From Cytophagales bacterium (GTDB taxonomy: Bacteria > Bacteroidota > Bacteroidia > Cytophagales > Spirosomataceae), in contig RDXN01000053.1 of NCBI GenBank assembly GCA_004292855.1, forward strand, positions 30,472 through 94,471: a stretch of 64,000 bases of DNA, in the 5' to 3' direction. Under the pieces are notes generated by a model. It made no database searches, had not been told where the DNA came from, and saw only the letters and a list, made by a program, of their open reading frames with translations. Below, in pieces: positions 61,584 to 64,000 of this stretch (positions within the stretch are counted from its first letter, which is position 1; each line of letters opens with the position of its first letter). The position numbers and the translations under genes are program-made.

Positions 61584-61858
61584 GCTGAACGACGGAGTGC
61601 TTTGGCAAACGACATCGTGTCGGTTACTTGTTGGAAAGCAGGCAGATCATCCCCTTCAGTTGCTTCACCGATTGGATAGTGTAATAGGCTGCTATGCTCG
61701 GTAGGATTGAGTCGTGGATATGAAAAAAGGGGTTGTGATTCGGCGAAAGCATCTGCTAACAACTCCTCCACCAATTGTTGAGGGGTTTTACCCGCTTTCT
61801 GTGCTTGATGCTTGATCCGGTTTTCCAGTTCCCTATTGCTAACGTGTACGGTAAGCAT
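61541..61858 (-). CDS. VapB-like antitoxin
   Basis: 105 residues from the ATG at 61858 (MLTVHVSNRELENRIKHQAQ); a frame from 61924 adds 22 residues without family match. The N-terminus resembles a ribbon-helix-helix or AbrB-type dimerisation domain with KAGKTPQQLVEELLADAFAE. The C-terminal tail (VTDTMSFAKALRRSAWR) is the toxin-binding type common in Bacteroidota. It overlaps the truncated PIN toxin, which it would neutralise. The last residues (FFSGPEKHL) read into the former toxin region. Its own repressor role on this promoter is likely but unproven. Confidence 0.7.
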   Translation of the reverse strand: MLTVHVSNRELENRIKHQAQKAGKTPQQLVEELLADAFAESQPLFSYPRLNPTEHSSLLHYPIGEATEGDDLPAFQQVTDTMSFAKALRRSAWRSHFFSGPEKHL

Positions 61859-61983
61859 TGGCTTTATTGGTCTTTTGGAAGTAAAGCTACCGTTTTTGAC
61901 GTAATAAACTGCGCGAAACCCCACTACTTTTCTGTACCTTAGCTCAGCTAATAATTCCTCATAAACATCATATTAACTGCCTT

Positions 61984-62436
61984 ATGGCCAATTATTCACT
62001 TCAAATCAACGGGCGTAAGTACCAGACCGAGGCCGATCCCGACACGCCCCTGCTGTGGGTGCTGCGCGATAACCTCAATCTGGTCGGCACCAAATTCGGG
62101 TGCGGCATTGCCCAGTGCGGGGCCTGCACGGTTCACCTCAACGGCGAGGCCGTTCGGGCTTGCGTTATGCCGGTGTCGGCGGTTGGATCGGCGAAGGTGA
62201 CGACCATCGAAGGGTTGTCGGCCAAGGGCGATCACCCCCTGCAAAAGGCCTGGAACACCGTCGACGTACCCCAGTGCGGGTATTGTCAGGCCGGGCAGAT
62301 TATGACCGCTGCGGCCTTCCTGAAGAAAACGCCGAAACCGACCGAGGCTCAAATTGAAGAGGCTATGTCGGGCAATATCTGCCGTTGTGGAACCTATCAC
62401 CGTATCCGCGAAGCCGTCGCGCTAGCTGCCAAATAA
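61984..62436 (+). CDS. Molybdenum hydroxylase iron-sulfur subunit (isoquinoline 1-oxidoreductase alpha type)
   Basis: 150 residues with both [2Fe-2S] clusters. The plant-ferredoxin-type cluster is [20 protein letters not shown] (about residues 38-57, plus Cys near 60). The second is [16 protein letters not shown] then [15 protein letters not shown] (CxxC and CxC). It passes electrons from the molybdopterin subunit to an acceptor. The IorA-type small subunit has no FAD domain, so a cytochrome or quinone is the likely acceptor. The large subunit follows 9 bp downstream; the two form one enzyme. Confidence 0.95.
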   Translation: MANYSLQINGRKYQTEADPDTPLLWVLRDNLNLVGTKFGCGIAQCGACTVHLNGEAVRACVMPVSAVGSAKVTTIEGLSAKGDHPLQKAWNTVDVPQCGYCQAGQIMTAAAFLKKTPKPTEAQIEEAMSGNICRCGTYHRIREAVALAAK

Positions 62437-62445
62437 CGACACGTT

Positions 62446-64000
62446 ATGGAAACCAAACTCATTCCCAACCGGCGGGAGTTTATCAAGATGGCCGCTACCG
62501 TGGGCGGTGGCCTGTGGCTCGGCTTTAACTGGAAAACAGCCAATGCCGCCAACATCACCTCGCTCGAAACGGCGGCCCTCGCCGACGCGCCGAGCCGGTT
62601 CAATAGTTTTCTATCAATCGGCACGGATGGCATCGTGACCCTGTTTTCGCCCAACCCTGAAGTGGGACAGGGCATCAAAACGGCCTTCCCGATGATCGTG
62701 GCCGAAGAACTCGACGTCGATTGGAGCCGGGTCCGGGTGGAACAGGCCCCGCTCGATACCAAGAAATTTGAACGGCAAGTGGCCGGGGGCAGTGGCTCCA
62801 TCAAACACTCCTGGACACGCCTACGGCAGGCTGGGGCTACCGCCCGTCAACTGCTGATTGAAACCGCAGCGGCTCGCTGGAACGTGCCCGCTTCGGAATG
62901 CACGACCGACAAAGGCGTGGTGCTGCACAAGGCCAGCAACCGCAAACTTGGCTACGGCGAACTGGCCACCGATGCCGCCAAGCGACCCGCGCCGACCAAC
63001 GTGGCGTTGAAAGACCGGAAGGATTTTAAGATTATCGGGCAGTCGGTGCCGAATGTCGATAATGCCGAAATTAGTACGGGCAAGCCGGTTTACGGTATTG
63101 ATTTTTACCGCGAGGGCATGTTGTTTGCGATGGTGCAGCGGCCACCCGCGTTTGGCTTGCGGGTGAAGTCGGTGGATGCTGCGGCAGCTAAGGCCACTAC
63201 GGGCGTGACGGACGTGGTTACACTCAAAAACGGCGTGGCTGTGGTGGGTAAATCGACCTGGGCCGTGAAAAAAGGACGCGACAAACTGAAGGTCGAGTGG
63301 GAGAAGATAAACCCCAACGCGGCCCTCGAAAGCACCGCCGACCATGACCGGAAATTCCGCGAGTTGCTCGACGCCCCCGACGCGAAGGTGAACCGGAAAG
63401 ATGGCGACCCCGATGCGGCTTTTGCCTCGGCAGCCCGCGTCATCAAGGCCGAATACCAATGCCCGCTACTGCCCCACAGCCCGCTGGAACCGATGAACTT
63501 CTTCGCCCACGTGCGGCCCGATGGGGTTGAGCTGATTGGCTCTACCCAAACACCCGAACGTGCCCGTGGCGAAGTCGCCAAACTCCTCGGCGTGTCGCCC
63601 GACACCGTGAGCGTGCAGATGACCCGCATGGGTGGGGGCTTTGGTCGACGTTTACAGGCCGATTTTGCGGTAGAAGCCGCCGAAATATCGAACCTGGCGA
63701 AGGTGCCCGTCAAGGTGATCTGGACCCGCGAAGACGACATGAGCGGGGGCAGTTACCGGCCCTCCTGCCGTTACCGGTTCGAGGCCGCACTCGACGCGCA
63801 GAACAACCTGATCGGCTACAAGTTGCGGGGCGTGGGCCTCAACGCGGGTAGCCCCGTGCGCGAAGATAATTTCCCGGCAGGGGCCGTCCCGAACCTGCTC
63901 ATCGACTCGCAGGACCTCAAATCGCCCGTGACGACCTGGGCCTGGCGGGCACCCATCACCAATTTCCTGGCCTTCGCCGAGCAGTCGTTTCTCGACGAAA
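62446..64000 (+). CDS. Molybdenum hydroxylase large subunit (IorB type), truncated by window edge
   Basis: 518 codons are visible and the gene runs off the right edge; the family is about 700-750 residues. A Tat signal is present: NRREFIKMAATVGGGLWLGF, with the RRxFIK motif, so the enzyme is exported folded. NPEVGQGIKTAFPMIVAEEL and GSIKHSWTRLRQAGATARQL belong to the molybdopterin-binding domain. LPHSPLEPMNFFAHV and MTRMGGGFGRRLQADFAVEA carry the conserved Gly-Gly-Phe-Gly loop. It hydroxylates an aldehyde or N-heterocycle using water and Mo-cofactor; the substrate is not evident. It pairs with the iron-sulfur subunit upstream. Confidence 0.94.
   Translation, partial: METKLIPNRREFIKMAATVGGGLWLGFNWKTANAANITSLETAALADAPSRFNSFLSIGTDGIVTLFSPNPEVGQGIKTAFPMIVAEELDVDWSRVRVEQAPLDTKKFERQVAGGSGSIKHSWTRLRQAGATARQLLIETAAARWNVPASECTTDKGVVLHKASNRKLGYGELATDAAKRPAPTNVALKDRKDFKIIGQSVPNVDNAEISTGKPVYGIDFYREGMLFAMVQRPPAFGLRVKSVDAAAAKATTGVTDVVTLKNGVAVVGKSTWAVKKGRDKLKVEWEKINPNAALESTADHDRKFRELLDAPDAKVNRKDGDPDAAFASAARVIKAEYQCPLLPHSPLEPMNFFAHVRPDGVELIGSTQTPERARGEVAKLLGVSPDTVSVQMTRMGGGFGRRLQADFAVEAAEISNLAKVPVKVIWTREDDMSGGSYRPSCRYRFEAALDAQNNLIGYKLRGVGLNAGSPVREDNFPAGAVPNLLIDSQDLKSPVTTWAWRAPITNFLAFAEQSFLDE

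Noticed and set aside
1..64000. tRNA, rRNA and riboswitch genes
   Set aside because: I looked through the intergenic gaps and saw no cloverleaf-like, rRNA-like or known riboswitch sequence. A tRNAscan or Rfam search would settle it.

Overview
The window reads as chromosomal DNA of a Gram-negative Bacteroidota, most likely of the order Cytophagales (Spirosoma-like family Spirosomataceae). The reasons are a SusC/SusD pair, two-component regulator-propeller and 7TMR-DISM histidine kinases, lipoprotein signals with Bacteroidota-style lipoboxes, TAnnTTTG-type -7 promoter elements, and many palindromic intergenic repeats. The genus is inferred. No rRNA, tRNA, CRISPR array or phage was recognised.

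Layout. (1) 1-8823, minus strand: SWIM zinc-finger protein, DUF5691 protein, MoxR-type AAA ATPase, DUF5682 protein and the first 507 codons of a DUF4132/MolR-like protein. This resembles the E. coli yehI/yehL-yehM-yehP-yehQ neighbourhood and is the least understood system here. A stand-alone Y1 (HUH) transposase with six REP-like palindromes sits inside it. (2) 8.9-23.2 kb: housekeeping and accessory genes: def, ruvX, a Zn-ribbon Nudix hydrolase, a large propeller histidine kinase, prolyl oligopeptidase, a small outer-membrane protein, a lipoprotein, msrA, two tandem PPK2 polyphosphate kinases, a frameshifted lipoprotein and a TPR protein. (3) 23.4-28.8 kb: a 1796-residue secreted alpha-amylase with about 13 Ig-like repeats. 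(4) 28.8-33 kb: divergent mntH/mntR, then an LptF/LptG permease and a DMT exporter. (5) 33-38 kb: a single-gene DNA adenine methylase flanked by a 19-bp direct repeat that looks like a target duplication, then three surface-glycosylation-type genes. (6) 38-40 kb: a 7TMR-DISM histidine kinase. (7) 40-60 kb: a sugar or cyclitol catabolic region: inositol oxygenase divergent from SusC/SusD, a PVC-type haem/propeller protein, DUF1080, DUF4432, a cupin protein, two TIM-barrel isomerases, a Gfo/Idh/MocA dehydrogenase, a complete RbsABC-type ABC importer and a ThuA-like protein. (8) 60-64 kb: a GH5-like hydrolase (minus strand), an antitoxin with a truncated PIN toxin, and an isoquinoline-1-oxidoreductase-type molybdenum hydroxylase running off the right edge.

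How it works together. The 40-60 kb block can be read as import (SusCD across the outer membrane, lipoprotein-fed ABC importer across the inner one), oxidation (Gfo/Idh/MocA and possibly the haem-propeller protein), cleavage of oxidised glycosides (DUF1080) and isomerisation or epimerisation (two TIM barrels, DUF4432, cupin). MIOX may feed glucuronate from myo-inositol. The substrate is not established. Most longer gaps inside this block hold a long hairpin element of 110-190 bp, with at least three unrelated sequence families sharing one architecture.
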